64,000 bases of DNA from Coleofasciculus sp. FACHB-T130 (GTDB taxonomy: Bacteria; Cyanobacteriota; Cyanobacteriia; Cyanobacteriales; FACHB-T130), in assembly GCF_014695375.1 (NCBI RefSeq), contig NZ_JACJOG010000015.1, positions 1 through 64,000 on the forward strand, written 5' to 3'. Numbering within the stretch: the first letter of the stretch is position 1; every line of letters begins with the position of its first letter. This document shows positions 7,730-16,623 of the stretch, piece by piece. Below the pieces are notes generated by a model. The model was not told where the DNA came from, made no database searches, and was given only the letters and a program-made list of their open reading frames with translations. The position numbers and the translations under genes were made by a program.

Positions 7730-8836
7730 TCAAGCCGTCTGTAATTCAAGGCTTGGATAGTCGATATATCCCTTCTCATCGCCACCATAAAAGGTGGAGC
7801 GATCAGGCTTATTTAGGGAAACATTGAGTGCAAACCGTTCTGGCAAATCTGGATTGGCAATATACAGTCTGCCATAAGCCACCAAATCTGCATTACCAGA
7901 AGCCAAAACAGCATTCCCTAAGTCACGGTCATATCCTCCTGCGGCGATTAAAGTCCCTTTGAAGATAGGACGGAAGTATTCGGTAAACAAGCCTCCTGTA
8001 GAGTTATCGAGGCTAGTATTGCCATCGGTTCTTGGCTCAACGATGTGGAGATAAGCGAGGTTGAAACGGTTGAGTGAATCGGCTACATAACTGAACAAAG
8101 CAGATGGATTGGAGTCAGACATACTGTTGAAAGTGCCGCTTGGGGAAAGGCGAATTCCTACCCGTTGTCCACCCCAAACACTGACGACCGCTTCAGTCAC
8201 TTCCATCAAAAGTCGGGCACGGTTCTCAATTGAACCGCCATATTGGTCGGTTCGTTTGTTCGTCCCATCCTCAAGAAACTGGTCAAGGAGATAACCGTTG
8301 GCACTATGAATTTCAACCCCGTCAAATCCAGCAGCTAAGGCATTTTCTGCCCCTTTGCGGTATTGTTCGACGATTCCTGGAATTTCTTCTGTTTCTAAGG
8401 CGCGAGGCGTGACGAAGGGTTTTGGCCCTTCAAGAGTGATTGCTTCACCTTCTGGTGCGATCGCGCTGGGCGCTACTGGCAGTTCTCCTCCTGGTTGCAG
8501 TAATGGGTGAGAAATCCGCCCAACGTGCCACAACTGTAAGAAAATCCGCCCCCCACGAGCATGAACTGCATCTGTCACCAGTTGCCATCCTGCCACCTGT
8601 TCTGCTGAGTGAATGCCTGGGGTATTCGCATATCCCTGTCCTTGAGGCGATACTTGAGTGGCTTCTGCGATAATTAACCCCGCCGATGCCCGTTGTGCAT
8701 AATAAGTCGCATTCATCGCTCTAGGAACATTTCCCGCTCCCGCACGCATCCGGGTTAAGGGAGCCATCACGATTCGATTGGGAAGTTCTAAAGAACCCAG
8801 CTGAACAGTTGAGAAAAGATTGATATTCTCGCTCAT
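7730..8836 (-). CDS. Old yellow enzyme family ene-reductase (NemA-like)
   Basis: This FMN-dependent ene-reductase is 368 residues from the chosen start. It shows LPNRIVMAPLTRMRA near the N-terminus, LWHVGRISHP, the substrate and flavin region FDGVEIHSANGYLLDQF, GGSIENRARLL and the C-terminal GRLYIANPDLPERF. The family reduces alpha,beta-unsaturated carbonyls and nitro compounds with NAD(P)H. The frame opens at 8890, but the ATG at 8836 (MSENINLFSTVQ) follows GGAG with good spacing and gives the family N-terminus. It lies 125 bases downstream of a thioredoxin gene on the same strand, suggesting a shared redox-stress transcript under the divergent ArsR-type repressor. Confidence 0.92.
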   Translation of the reverse strand: MSENINLFSTVQLGSLELPNRIVMAPLTRMRAGAGNVPRAMNATYYAQRASAGLIIAEATQVSPQGQGYANTPGIHSAEQVAGWQLVTDAVHARGGRIFLQLWHVGRISHPLLQPGGELPVAPSAIAPEGEAITLEGPKPFVTPRALETEEIPGIVEQYRKGAENALAAGFDGVEIHSANGYLLDQFLEDGTNKRTDQYGGSIENRARLLMEVTEAVVSVWGGQRVGIRLSPSGTFNSMSDSNPSALFSYVADSLNRFNLAYLHIVEPRTDGNTSLDNSTGGLFTEYFRPIFKGTLIAAGGYDRDLGNAVLASGNADLVAYGRLYIANPDLPERFALNVSLNKPDRSTFYGGDEKGYIDYPSLELQTA

Positions 8837-8961
8837 TGACTTAATCTCCATTGGAATGACATTACAGTTTTGATTGCACAACGCAGACATCAGGAACTCT
8901 AGCTAGCTAGTGTATGAGCAGTGCGGATAAGAGTTACCCGCACCGCCAACAAACTAGATAG

Positions 8962-9333
8962 TTAGTTAATCGCTACTGGCTTTGTGGTTAAGTTGTTCTG
9001 TGGAAGTAAAGCTTGAAGCTTGTCAGACAGCACTTCCAAAGGAGCTACGCCAGTGGTTCGATCCACCACCACACCATCTTTGAAGAACAGCAGCGTTGGC
9101 ACGGCTTGGATGTTGTATTGTGTAGCGATGTGTCCATAGGCGTCAATATTCAGCTTGCCAACCTTAGCAATTCCTTCAAAATTGGCAGCTAATTCTGCAA
9201 CTAATGGGTTGAGCATCCGGCAAGGACCACACCAAGCCGCCCAGAAATCTACCACAACTGGAACTGAACTTGCGAGGACTTCGGTTTCAAAGTTGTCTTC
9301 GGTCAAGGTGACATATTTCGCGTTGTCTGACAT
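8962..9333 (-). CDS. trxA: Thioredoxin
   Basis: This 123-residue thioredoxin has the WCGPC active site (Cys35, Cys38) in the DFWAAWCGPCRML context, the cis-proline loop (AVPTLLFFKDG) and the usual five-strand length. A C-terminal extension (NNLTTKPVAIN) goes slightly beyond the fold. GAGGCTGGAAACC precedes the ATG. The gene is divergent from an ArsR-family regulator across a 397-bp region with a paired 22-bp inverted repeat. This matches the trxA2/rexT layout of Nostoc sp. PCC 7120, where RexT represses a stress-induced thioredoxin. The function as a disulfide reductase is certain; the trxA2 identity is inferred from context. Confidence 0.93.
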   Translation of the reverse strand: MSDNAKYVTLTEDNFETEVLASSVPVVVDFWAAWCGPCRMLNPLVAELAANFEGIAKVGKLNIDAYGHIATQYNIQAVPTLLFFKDGVVVDRTTGVAPLEVLSDKLQALLPQNNLTTKPVAIN

Positions 9334-9482
9334 GGTTTCCAGCCTCCTTCAGGCTGTAGATCAAGGTGAGGAGAGTATCAGCAGCTGTTGCAGAAAGCGC
9401 ATTGCATCATTTCATGCGATCGCATCCACTCAACTCGCTGCTAAAAGTTACCAATCTGGTTTCAATCCCCTAAAGGGTTTAG

Positions 9483-9550
9483 TAGTTAAACAACCATTTG
9501 ACTAAATACTAGAACAATCTTTCCCCAATAGTCAAGTGGTTGTTTAACTA
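9483..9550. promoter_or_regulatory. Paired ArsR/RexT-type operator
   Basis: A 22-base arm at 9483-9504 (TAGTTAAACAACCATTTGAC plus TA) is repeated as its reverse complement at 9529-9550 with a single mismatch, 24 bases apart. Each arm is itself imperfectly palindromic (TAGTnAAA-N6-TTTnACTA), the form of SmtB/ArsR dimer sites. Two such sites between thioredoxin and the ArsR-type gene suggest co-operative repression of one or both promoters. Confidence 0.75.
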
Positions 9551-9730
9551 TTTCAATACTGAGCGCCAAGACGTAAAATAGAAGTAAGACGGTGAGTTTT
9601 CGCCAACGGCATACATCCACGTCAGACACGCCTATACCGTCGTTCAACCTTCTTTTAGTGTTGACATCAGGAGTAATGCAGAGTCTTGTTGGGGCTTTCT
9701 CGTGGCTTCTTTTAGTAACCCCTACTTCCC

Positions 9731-10114
9731 ATGATCGATAACAACCATAGCGTTCAACTGCCCTCTGCGTCTCAAGCTGCCGTTCAAGACATAGAACTTC
9801 GGGCTAAAATCTTTGCAGCTCTCTCCGATCCAACACGTTTGAGGATTGTGGAGATGTTAGCTTCTTGTGAGGAAATGAGCGGCAGCGAGATAGCCAATTA
9901 TTTAGGGATTAGTTTAGCTCTCTTCTGTCACCACTCCAAAACACTTGCGGAAGCAGGATTAATCCAGATCCGAAAAGAAGGTCAAACCAAGTACAACTCG
10001 CTGAAACGAGAGTTACTACTTGATTGCTTCGCAAGTTTTACGCCCAAACAGCTAGAAATAACCCCAGGTGAAAATAATTCTAAAGAGGCTAACGCGATCC
10101 AACTCAAGCATTAA
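9731..10114 (+). CDS. ArsR/SmtB-family transcriptional regulator, RexT-like
   Basis: The 127 residues form a winged helix. ALSDPTRLRIVEMLAS is the family's first helix pair (about 30-45), GSEIANYLGISLALFCHHSKTLAEAGL is the recognition helix-turn-helix (51-77) and QIRKEGQTKYNSLK is the wing. There is no CxC metal site of the ArsR or SmtB alpha-3 type; cysteines are at 46, 66 and 99. Divergence from a thioredoxin/ene-reductase pair and the paired operator between them argue for a redox sensor like RexT of Nostoc rather than an arsenic or zinc sensor. The sensing residues are not established here. Confidence 0.88.
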   Translation: MIDNNHSVQLPSASQAAVQDIELRAKIFAALSDPTRLRIVEMLASCEEMSGSEIANYLGISLALFCHHSKTLAEAGLIQIRKEGQTKYNSLKRELLLDCFASFTPKQLEITPGENNSKEANAIQLKH

Positions 10115-10201
10115 TTCCTCTTCTATTTTCTCGAATTATGTAGGCTGGGCGAAAGCCCATTACAACGAATTGAGGCGAAGTTTTCGAGGATTCACTTAAA
10201 A

Positions 10202-10612
10202 TTAATAACGACGATCTTGTTCTTGAATTGGGTAGTCATTCGCACTCATATCGCGCCTTTTCATCAGCCCATCAGCATCAAATTCCCAGTGTTCGTTTCC
10301 ATGAGTGCGGAACCATTGATTCGTCTGTGCATCACGCCATTCATACTCAAAGCGTACAGAAATCCGATTATCCGTGTACGCCCACAATTCTTTCATCAGG
10401 CGATAGTCTAGTTCTTTTGCCCATTTGCGCTTCAGAAACTCTTTGATAGCTTCTCGACCCGTAAAAAATTCGGTACGATTTCGCCATTGAGAATCAACTG
10501 TATAGGCATTAGCGACTCGTTCACGATCGCAAGTATTCCAAGCATCTTCGGCTGCTTTTACTTTGGCAAGTGCAGTTTCTTGAGTAAATGGGGGACGAAT
10601 TGGGGATGACAT
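10202..10612 (-). CDS. NTF2-like protein, DUF1348 (SnoaL-type fold)
   Basis: This 136-residue protein matches the DUF1348 group of NTF2-like cone-shaped barrels: [72 protein letters not shown] and [13 protein letters not shown]. These proteins are usually small cytoplasmic enzymes or binding proteins of unknown substrate. AGGAGGAATCTCAAA before the ATG is a very strong ribosome site, so it may be highly translated. It is convergent with the ArsR-type gene and alone on its strand. Confidence 0.88.
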   Translation of the reverse strand: MSSPIRPPFTQETALAKVKAAEDAWNTCDRERVANAYTVDSQWRNRTEFFTGREAIKEFLKRKWAKELDYRLMKELWAYTDNRISVRFEYEWRDAQTNQWFRTHGNEHWEFDADGLMKRRDMSANDYPIQEQDRRY

Positions 10613-10726
10613 TTTGAGATTCCTCCTGTTAATTGATTTTCAGTGAATTGAATTGGGATAACGCTTAAGTTTATACAGAACCGATAAGTTTGTATATAGC
10701 AGTTCTAAAGGGTTGGTGCAGGAGAA

Positions 10727-10755
10727 ATCCCCAACTTCTTGGAGAAGTTGGGGAT
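10727..10755. repeat. Perfect 13-bp stem palindrome
   Basis: ATCCCCAACTTCT (10727-10739), a TGG loop and AGAAGTTGGGGAT (10743-10755) form a perfect hairpin. This ATCCCCAACTTCTnGGAGAAG element is a frequent dispersed palindrome in cyanobacteria. It lies between two minus-strand genes with only a weak T run after it, so termination is possible but not clear. Confidence 0.7.
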
Positions 10756-10860
10756 CTGAATCGCAAAAAGGTAGGTTGAGAGATTCTGTTGCAGATGATT
10801 TGGGAAACAGTATTCGCAGGATTCGTTCTATTTGATGAAAGTTGCAACCGGATATCCCGT

Positions 10861-11547
10861 TTATTTCAAATTCTCTGGGATAGTTGCAGGCACAACCCAG
10901 GTGTAAATCGTGTGCTGGCGACCGGGACTACTTTCTACCTGCACCACTTGTTCAGGTTTCCATTCACCCATGTCGTAGTTGTGCGAAACAATCCGAGTGC
11001 CTGGTTTGAGTTCCTTGAGTAGCTTCGGTCGTAAGCGCAAGTTAACATCCGGAAGCAAGTAAAGCGTTACCACCGTGGCATCGCTGAGGTCAGTGGTGAA
11101 TAAATCTTGTTGTAAAAACCGCACGCGATCGCTTACACCGGCTTTTTGGGCATTTTCTCGACTTTCCTGAACCAGCTGCGGATTAATATCTACACCAGTG
11201 CCGCGAGTGCCGAATTGTTTTGCAGCGGTAATCACGATTCGTCCATCGCCACTACCGAGGTCGTAGAGTACATCGTTCCCTTTTACCTGCCCCTGTTTAA
11301 GCATTTCGGCGACGACGACTTCGGGCGTTGGTACAAAGGGCACATCCGCTGGCTGTTGTTGGGTTTGAACGTCGGTTGCGGGTGCTTCGACTTGAACACT
11401 CGGTGCGGTCGGGGCGGCGGGCGCTTGGGTTTGAGCATCAGATTGAGCTTGTGCATCGAACTGGCGTTGTTGGGTGCAGCCTGCGAACAAGAAGCTACCC
11501 GCACTCAAACTAGCAACCAGCAACAGCTTAATTTGTTGTAATTGCAT
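10861..11547 (-). CDS. Lipoprotein with SAM-dependent methyltransferase-like domain
   Basis: The 228 residues start with a lipoprotein signal (KLLLVASLSAGSFLFAGC, lipid Cys24), then a low-complexity Gln/Ala/Pro linker (25-70). A class I methyltransferase fold follows, with the SAM loop DLGSGDGR at 96-103 and GTGVDINPQLVQESRENA after it. Motif post-II is VVTLYLLPDVNLRL. A membrane-anchored, exported methyltransferase is unusual because SAM is cytoplasmic; orthologues with this layout are nevertheless common in cyanobacteria. It is 34 bases downstream of the APC permease gene and probably in the same transcript. The target is unknown. Confidence 0.85.
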   Translation of the reverse strand: MQLQQIKLLLVASLSAGSFLFAGCTQQRQFDAQAQSDAQTQAPAAPTAPSVQVEAPATDVQTQQQPADVPFVPTPEVVVAEMLKQGQVKGNDVLYDLGSGDGRIVITAAKQFGTRGTGVDINPQLVQESRENAQKAGVSDRVRFLQQDLFTTDLSDATVVTLYLLPDVNLRLRPKLLKELKPGTRIVSHNYDMGEWKPEQVVQVESSPGRQHTIYTWVVPATIPENLK

Positions 11548-11581
11548 TGCATCTTCTCCTTTTGAGTTGTTAACGTTTTGC

Positions 11582-12946
11582 TCAAATTTGCCGACGACGA
11601 GATAACAGCAATAGCGGTGCGCCAGCGATCGCTACACCTACTCCGACAAGCGCCCCAATCCCTGTATAGGCAACGCTGGAGTAGAGTAAATAAGCACAGA
11701 TTCCACAGAAAAGTAGGGGCGTCAGAGGATAGAGAGGGACGCGGAAGGGTCGCAATACTTGCGGTTCTCGAACTCTTAACACTAACAGCGAGACACCCGA
11801 TAGTAGGAAGAAGAACCAGAACACCGGCGCGGTGTAGTCCACCATTGTTTTAAAGCCTTCGCGGGTCAGAGTACCCAGGAACACGAGGGCTAACGCGATC
11901 GCACCTTGCACTAGCAAGGCATTAGCTGGCGTACTGGCGCGATGGTGCCAGCGTCCGAGGAAGCTGAACCAGGAAAAATCTTGTCCGAGGGCGTAGTTGG
12001 TACGTGCGCCGGTGAAAATCGTGGCGTTGATCGCCCCTAAGGTGGAAATGGCAATCAGGAAGCTGATAAACCAAGCACCAGGTTCGCCAACTGCACGACG
12101 CATCAAATCCGCTGCTACGGCTTCTGAGGCTGCCATGTTCGCCAATCCTAAACCGTGGATGTATGCGAAGTTGATCGCTAAGTAAATTGTCGTGATGATG
12201 CCGATACTCACTAGCAGCGATCGCACCATGTTTCGATTGACGTTGCGTAACTCGGCTGAGATATAAGCCGCTTCATTCCAGCCGCCATAGGACAACAGCA
12301 CGAAAAGCATTGCCATCCCAAAGTTTGTTTGGGATGTTGCCGGTGCAGCAGGCACCTCCGGGAGACTGGGAACGGCAAAGGCTAAACCCCCAATTACCAC
12401 CAACAGCAAGCCACCCACTTTGGCGACTGTTAGCCAATTCTGCGCCCACTTTCCTTGCTGAACGCCGATGATATTTAAACCTGTCAACAGGGCGATCGCA
12501 ATCCCTGCGTAAAGTGAGGATGAATAATTCCCAAGGCGCAGTAATTGCGAGGCATAGTCTCCGAATACGAACGCCAACAGGGCAATCGAACCTGTTTGAA
12601 TCACCGTCATTCGCGCCCAAGCAAAAAAGAAGGCGATGTTTTTGCCGAAGGCACGCATCAAGTAAAAGTAATTGCCCCCAGCGTGAGGATATGCCGTTGC
12701 CAATTCTGCGTAGCACAATGCGCCGACTAAGGACATCCCGCCACCCAGAATCCACAGGGAAAGTGCAACCACTTCACTCCCAGAAGCAGCGGCGACTAGA
12801 GAGGGCGTCTCGAAAATCCCGGCACCAATCACGATGCCAACAATTAGGGCGATCGCGTCTACGAAAGCCAGCGCTGGCTTGGGTGCTGCTGTTTTGCTTA
12901 CCGCGAAGACTTGATTTGGGAGACTGTCGTTTACCCGTCTGCTCAT
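11582..12946 (-). CDS. APC-family amino acid permease
   Basis: This 454-residue membrane protein has about 12 helices. The first helix carries the broken-helix substrate motif GIVIGAGIFETP, and GGGMSLVGALCYAELATAYP follows, as in the APC superfamily (LAT/YfnA-like). The C-terminal region ends with GAPLLLLSRRR. The carrier should bring amino acids or similar compounds across the plasma membrane with protons or by exchange; specificity cannot be read from sequence. It precedes the lipoprotein methyltransferase gene by 34 bases, suggesting a two-gene operon. Confidence 0.9.
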   Translation of the reverse strand: MSRRVNDSLPNQVFAVSKTAAPKPALAFVDAIALIVGIVIGAGIFETPSLVAAASGSEVVALSLWILGGGMSLVGALCYAELATAYPHAGGNYFYLMRAFGKNIAFFFAWARMTVIQTGSIALLAFVFGDYASQLLRLGNYSSSLYAGIAIALLTGLNIIGVQQGKWAQNWLTVAKVGGLLLVVIGGLAFAVPSLPEVPAAPATSQTNFGMAMLFVLLSYGGWNEAAYISAELRNVNRNMVRSLLVSIGIITTIYLAINFAYIHGLGLANMAASEAVAADLMRRAVGEPGAWFISFLIAISTLGAINATIFTGARTNYALGQDFSWFSFLGRWHHRASTPANALLVQGAIALALVFLGTLTREGFKTMVDYTAPVFWFFFLLSGVSLLVLRVREPQVLRPFRVPLYPLTPLLFCGICAYLLYSSVAYTGIGALVGVGVAIAGAPLLLLSRRRQI

Positions 12947-13016
12947 TCTGGCACCTTCACCGTTGCGATCGTAATTTCTTTGAGTTGCGATGTGAAAAGA
13001 TTAAAGCAAAGTCGGT

Positions 13017-13970
13017 TTAAAGTCCTGAGAAAGTGTAACCAACTCCGATTAATAATCCCACCTCTGTTTCATCAACAAAACCGACATTCACGCCAGCGGT
13101 TGCGGTGAATTGGGATGATAATGGAACATCGACCCCGCCCGTAATCAGTGCGCCAATAGTGCTATCGTCACCCGTTGAAATCGCCACTCCGCCTCCAATA
13201 TAAGGGGCTACACGGTATCTGATTTGTTCCACTCCTTGAGATGGGAAATCGTAAGTAAGTGGAACCAGAAAAACTGTATTATCGCCAAATAAAGCAGCGG
13301 GTCGCACAGATAAATTTCTGGTGAGTCCAATTTTGCTAATGACTGCAAAGGCACCTTCACTTAAAGTCGTATCGCCACCTAATCCAATGTTGCCTGCAAC
13401 CCCGATATAACTTGGGCCAGAGCGAGTGGCTCTACCAGGTATTACATCCACTTGAGCGATTTCCGGCGCTGTGGTTTCAGTCGTCGCTGCTTCTGGGAGT
13501 TGAGGTGTTGAAGGTTCAACAGTCAAAGCCGACGCAGACGTTTTCACCCTTTTGTCTACAATCTGCTCTGGGTTTACCGCATCGGAGGTTGCGATCGCTG
13601 TTTTCTCAGGAATTTCCTGCTTTGTCTCGCTAGAAAGGTTAGATGGAGATTGATTCGCCTCGGCTGATGCAGTGGCAGTTGGCAATTTTATTTCTGAAAA
13701 ATCTTGCTCTTGAATTGTTGATTCTGTCAGTACCTTTACAACAGAATCAGGTGAACCTGAATTCGCTACATTCACTTGTTCTTGTACAAAGAAAGTTGTA
13801 ACTTGGTCAGATTGAATTGGAGTCTTATTTGATTCAAAATTATGATTAGGTACTCTGGCAAACGCATCTGTCTTAGGGGTGAAGTCGTCAGTTTCAGCTT
13901 GAGCTGATAAACCACTACAAACAACAGCCAGAGCGGCAAGGCAGAGTAGAGAAGTACCTCTGAACAACAT
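13017..13970 (-). CDS. Exported protein with outer-membrane-barrel-like C-terminus
   Basis: The 317-residue protein begins with a Sec signal peptide (LLCLAALAVVCSGLSAQAE, cleavage near residue 26). A low-complexity Ser/Thr/Glu region follows to about 185, then a glycine-rich, strand-alternating part (GPSYIGVAGNIGLGGD, YRVAPYIGGGVAIST, GLLIGVGYTFSGL). The last third resembles a small eight-stranded beta barrel ending in hydrophobic/aromatic residues, similar to the end of the SLH protein at 61991-63736. I infer an outer-membrane location. The promoter region carries the 40-bp GTCAC element shared with the P-type ATPase and holin-like genes. Confidence 0.75.
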   Translation of the reverse strand: MLFRGTSLLCLAALAVVCSGLSAQAETDDFTPKTDAFARVPNHNFESNKTPIQSDQVTTFFVQEQVNVANSGSPDSVVKVLTESTIQEQDFSEIKLPTATASAEANQSPSNLSSETKQEIPEKTAIATSDAVNPEQIVDKRVKTSASALTVEPSTPQLPEAATTETTAPEIAQVDVIPGRATRSGPSYIGVAGNIGLGGDTTLSEGAFAVISKIGLTRNLSVRPAALFGDNTVFLVPLTYDFPSQGVEQIRYRVAPYIGGGVAISTGDDSTIGALITGGVDVPLSSQFTATAGVNVGFVDETEVGLLIGVGYTFSGL

Positions 13971-14054
13971 CGGATTTACACTAACTCCATGAAAAAAAGT
14001 GTTGAAAACTAACTAAAGAAAAATGATTTAGGAGTGATAACCTTCTGCTCCTGC

Positions 14055-14095
14055 TATCTTCAGTGTTGGCAACAAATGTGACTAGAAAGTGACAG
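14055..14095 (-). promoter_or_regulatory. GTCAC-N6-GTCAC promoter element, copy 1
   Basis: Read on the minus strand towards the gene at 13970, this is CTGTCACTTTCTAGTCACA, then TTTGTTG and a tail ending ACTGAAGATA. The two GTCAC half-sites (14089-14093, 14078-14082) start 11 bp apart, as expected for an OmpR-class dimer on one face of DNA. The element is about 110 bp from the start codon. Confidence 0.65.
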
Positions 14096-14117
14096 TGGGA
14101 GCATCCCGTATTTGCAA

Positions 14118-14280
14118 ATCCCCCACAGACTGGAAGTCTGGGGCTACACAAACAAAGCCTGCCTCCGCAGGCTGAATTGATTCCGCGCAGGCGGACTTGG
14201 TTGAATAGAAGCGAAGCAACTTATGTCCCCTCTTCTTCTTGAAGGGGGGTAAGGGGGGTTGGCGTAGCCGCGATTTCCAA
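14118..14280. repeat. Cluster of dispersed palindromes
   Basis: Between the OMP-like gene and the histidine kinase lie a hairpin around 14121-14143 (CCCCACAGACT / AGTCTGGGG), the stem AGCCTGC (14156-14162) with GCAGGCT (14167-14173), and a GGGGGGTAAGGGGGG tract. These are typical mobile intergenic repeats of cyanobacteria; no coding content is seen. Confidence 0.6.
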
Positions 14281-14297
14281 TCGCCAGGTTATTTTTG

Positions 14298-15557
14298 CTA
14301 CTGGAGTGGCAGCTCAATTTGAAAAGTTGATCCTTGACCGACTACACTGGTGACTTCGATCCCACCTCCATGAGCTTTGACGATTTGCTCAGCGATCGCT
14401 AATCCCAAACCAAAACCCCCTGTAGTGCGAGAGCGATCGCGATTCACCCGATAAAACCGTTCAAAAATATGGGGCAAATCAGTCGCCGCAATCCCCATCC
14501 CAGTGTCTGAAACTTGAATAATAGCCAGATGCGATCGCGTAAACAATCGCAGTTGAACTTCACCGCCCTCCAGGGTATATTTGCAAGCATTACTCAGCAG
14601 GTTCATCACCGCCAGACGGAGCAACTCTGGATCGGCCTTCACCTCCAAGCTCTCAGTCGGCAGATTACTAACAAAATTTAGATTTTTGGTGGCTGCTTGC
14701 GTTGCATAATTCTCTGCTAGCTCCTGTAGCAAAAGAGTTAGATTAATCTTTCTCAAAGATTCAGGAGATAATGACCCATCATTCCGAGCCAAAAACAGCA
14801 GATTACTCACCAGCGAATTCATTGACTTAGCAACATTCACAATCTTGTCTAGCCGAAGCCGTTGCTGTGAACGATCGTCAGACAGCAACCCGACTTGTGC
14901 ATTGCTAAGAATCGCCGCCAATGGTGTCCGCAGTTCATGGGAAGCATCTGCGGTGAAGCGATGCAGTTGCTCGTAAGCATGACGAATCGGTTGCATCGCT
15001 AGCCCCCCCAAAAACCACCCAGTCAGGCTAATTACCCCCAAGGTGACTGGCACCAAGAGCGTCAGAACCAGCCGCAATTCAGACAAAGCCTCTTGAGTGG
15101 ATGTCAGGGAAGTCGCAACCTGGAGATAACCAATTAATACACTCTTCTCGTAGACAGGCAGCGTTACCTGACGCAGCCAACGTGCAGAGCCATTGGCAGT
15201 TTTGATGGTTTGAAATCCATCTGTCACCGTCAGCTTCTCTGGAGGAAGCGTACCAAAAAATTGCACCAATTGCCCTTTGGCATCGTACCAACGCCCATAC
15301 GCCAGCCCACTATCCAACGGCTGTGGGTTATTTCCCAAAAGTGGCACATTGTCCAGCTCTACCTGCCACTGACCATTGCGACGCTCATAATTCACGCTCG
15401 CTGCCATCACCTTGGTTTGTTGGTAGAGTAATCGATCCAATGCTAAGAGCGCGTCTGCAACTTCTACGTAGTAGACGACTCCTGCAAAAATCACCAAAAT
15501 ACTTCCCATTGATAGGGTGAACCAGCGAGCCAGATTGTGACGGCTACGACCAAACAT
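14298..15557 (-). CDS. Sensor histidine kinase, RppB-like
   Basis: The protein is 419 residues from the ATG at 15557 ([13 protein letters not shown]); the frame extends to a TTG at 15641, which I reject. It has a TM helix at about 12-32, a periplasmic sensor region (to about 165) and a second TM helix ([20 protein letters not shown]). After these come HisKA with [11 protein letters not shown], then the HATPase with [16 protein letters not shown] and GGFGLGLA. It lies 139 bases downstream of an RppA-like regulator gene on the same strand and is presumably its partner. RppB/NrsS in Synechocystis senses redox or nickel; the signal here is not known. Confidence 0.9.
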   Translation of the reverse strand: MFGRSRHNLARWFTLSMGSILVIFAGVVYYVEVADALLALDRLLYQQTKVMAASVNYERRNGQWQVELDNVPLLGNNPQPLDSGLAYGRWYDAKGQLVQFFGTLPPEKLTVTDGFQTIKTANGSARWLRQVTLPVYEKSVLIGYLQVATSLTSTQEALSELRLVLTLLVPVTLGVISLTGWFLGGLAMQPIRHAYEQLHRFTADASHELRTPLAAILSNAQVGLLSDDRSQQRLRLDKIVNVAKSMNSLVSNLLFLARNDGSLSPESLRKINLTLLLQELAENYATQAATKNLNFVSNLPTESLEVKADPELLRLAVMNLLSNACKYTLEGGEVQLRLFTRSHLAIIQVSDTGMGIAATDLPHIFERFYRVNRDRSRTTGGFGLGLAIAEQIVKAHGGGIEVTSVVGQGSTFQIELPLQ

Positions 15558-15696
15558 GGAAAAAAGCAAAGTTAAAAAGCGCCCCAAATTCGGGTGTATC
15601 TTTGCTTCCCCGAATCTTGGAGCAAGACAGGCAAAAAGCAAAAGAAAGATTTATTCTGTCATTTTGATTCATTTCTCTTTTGAATTTCTTCTCTTT

Positions 15697-16380
15697 TTAC
15701 TTTTGACTTCCCGAAGGATTGAGGCGATATCCCATGCCATAGACTGTTTCAATCCAATCTGCCGCACCGACTAACTGCAAACGCTGCCGCAGCCTCCGGA
15801 CAAGGGTAGTTACGGCATTGCTCTCTGGTTCTGCACCCCACTCCCACAAGGCTTGTTCAATTTGATCGCGGGTTAAGACCTGATGAGGGTGGCGCAGGAA
15901 GTATTCTAATAGCTGAAACTCGCGGGCGGACAATTGGATAGTTGTCTGTCCCCGTTCAACAGTCAAGCTATTCAAGTGCAGTTGTAAATCTTCTATGCGG
16001 AGGATATCTCCCTGCCATAGAGGCGATCGCCTTCCCAATGCCCGCACCCGTGCCAAAAGTTCGATAATATCAGTCGGTTTAACCAGATAATCATCAGCAC
16101 CGGCATCCAAACTCGTAACTTTATCCACAGTCGTGTCTTTGGCAGTCAGCATCAGCACCGGCGAGGTTTTCCCTGCTTGTCGATACTGGCGACAAAGGCT
16201 CAACCCGCTGACTGTCGGCAACATCCAGTCTAAAATTAACAAGTCATAGTCTTTTTGAGAGATCAGCCATTGGGCAGTTTCCCCATCCTCAATGCCATCG
16301 ACAATATGTCCGGCTTGCAACAAAGCTGCGTTTAGTGGCTCTAATTGTTCGGGGTCGTCTTCTACCAGTAAAATTCTCAT
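15697..16380 (-). CDS. OmpR-class response regulator, RppA-like
   Basis: The 227 residues comprise a receiver (acidic pocket E8-D9, phosphoacceptor Asp51 in LLILDWMLP, Thr79, Lys101) and a winged-helix OmpR/PhoB output domain (SAREFQLLEYFLRHPHQVLT, VTTLVRRLRQRL, IETVYGMGYRL). The sequence (MRILLVEDDPEQLEPLNAAL) is that of proteins annotated RppA in cyanobacteria. The cognate kinase is just downstream. OmpR-class proteins bind direct repeats with an 11-bp period; such repeats occur at four promoters in this window, two of them within 2.5 kb of this gene, so it is my candidate regulator for them (inference). Confidence 0.92.
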   Translation of the reverse strand: MRILLVEDDPEQLEPLNAALLQAGHIVDGIEDGETAQWLISQKDYDLLILDWMLPTVSGLSLCRQYRQAGKTSPVLMLTAKDTTVDKVTSLDAGADDYLVKPTDIIELLARVRALGRRSPLWQGDILRIEDLQLHLNSLTVERGQTTIQLSAREFQLLEYFLRHPHQVLTRDQIEQALWEWGAEPESNAVTTLVRRLRQRLQLVGAADWIETVYGMGYRLNPSGSQK

Positions 16381-16623
16381 AAGACGCTTTAGTGAAACCT
16401 CTTTTCCGGAGAATCGTCGATCGCGCTGCTCATAGTAGAGAAGCCTAAAGCGATCGCACGTCTTCCACCAGTCAGATTTTTATCGAGTACCGAAGAAAAT
16501 CAAGAGTCAAAAGTGAATCTTCTCTTTTTTTATCTTTTAAATTTTGACTTTTGATGTCGAATTTGATTGTTTTTTTCCCTTAAACTCAATTGGCTGTGAA
16601 GCTAAAATTCCTCACCTCTCCCT

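Noticed and set aside
16381-16623. GTCAC-type box between rppA and the divergent gene
   Set aside because: I looked for the shared element here, expecting autoregulation, but found only AGTCAAAAGTGAA-like text without the 11-bp repeat.
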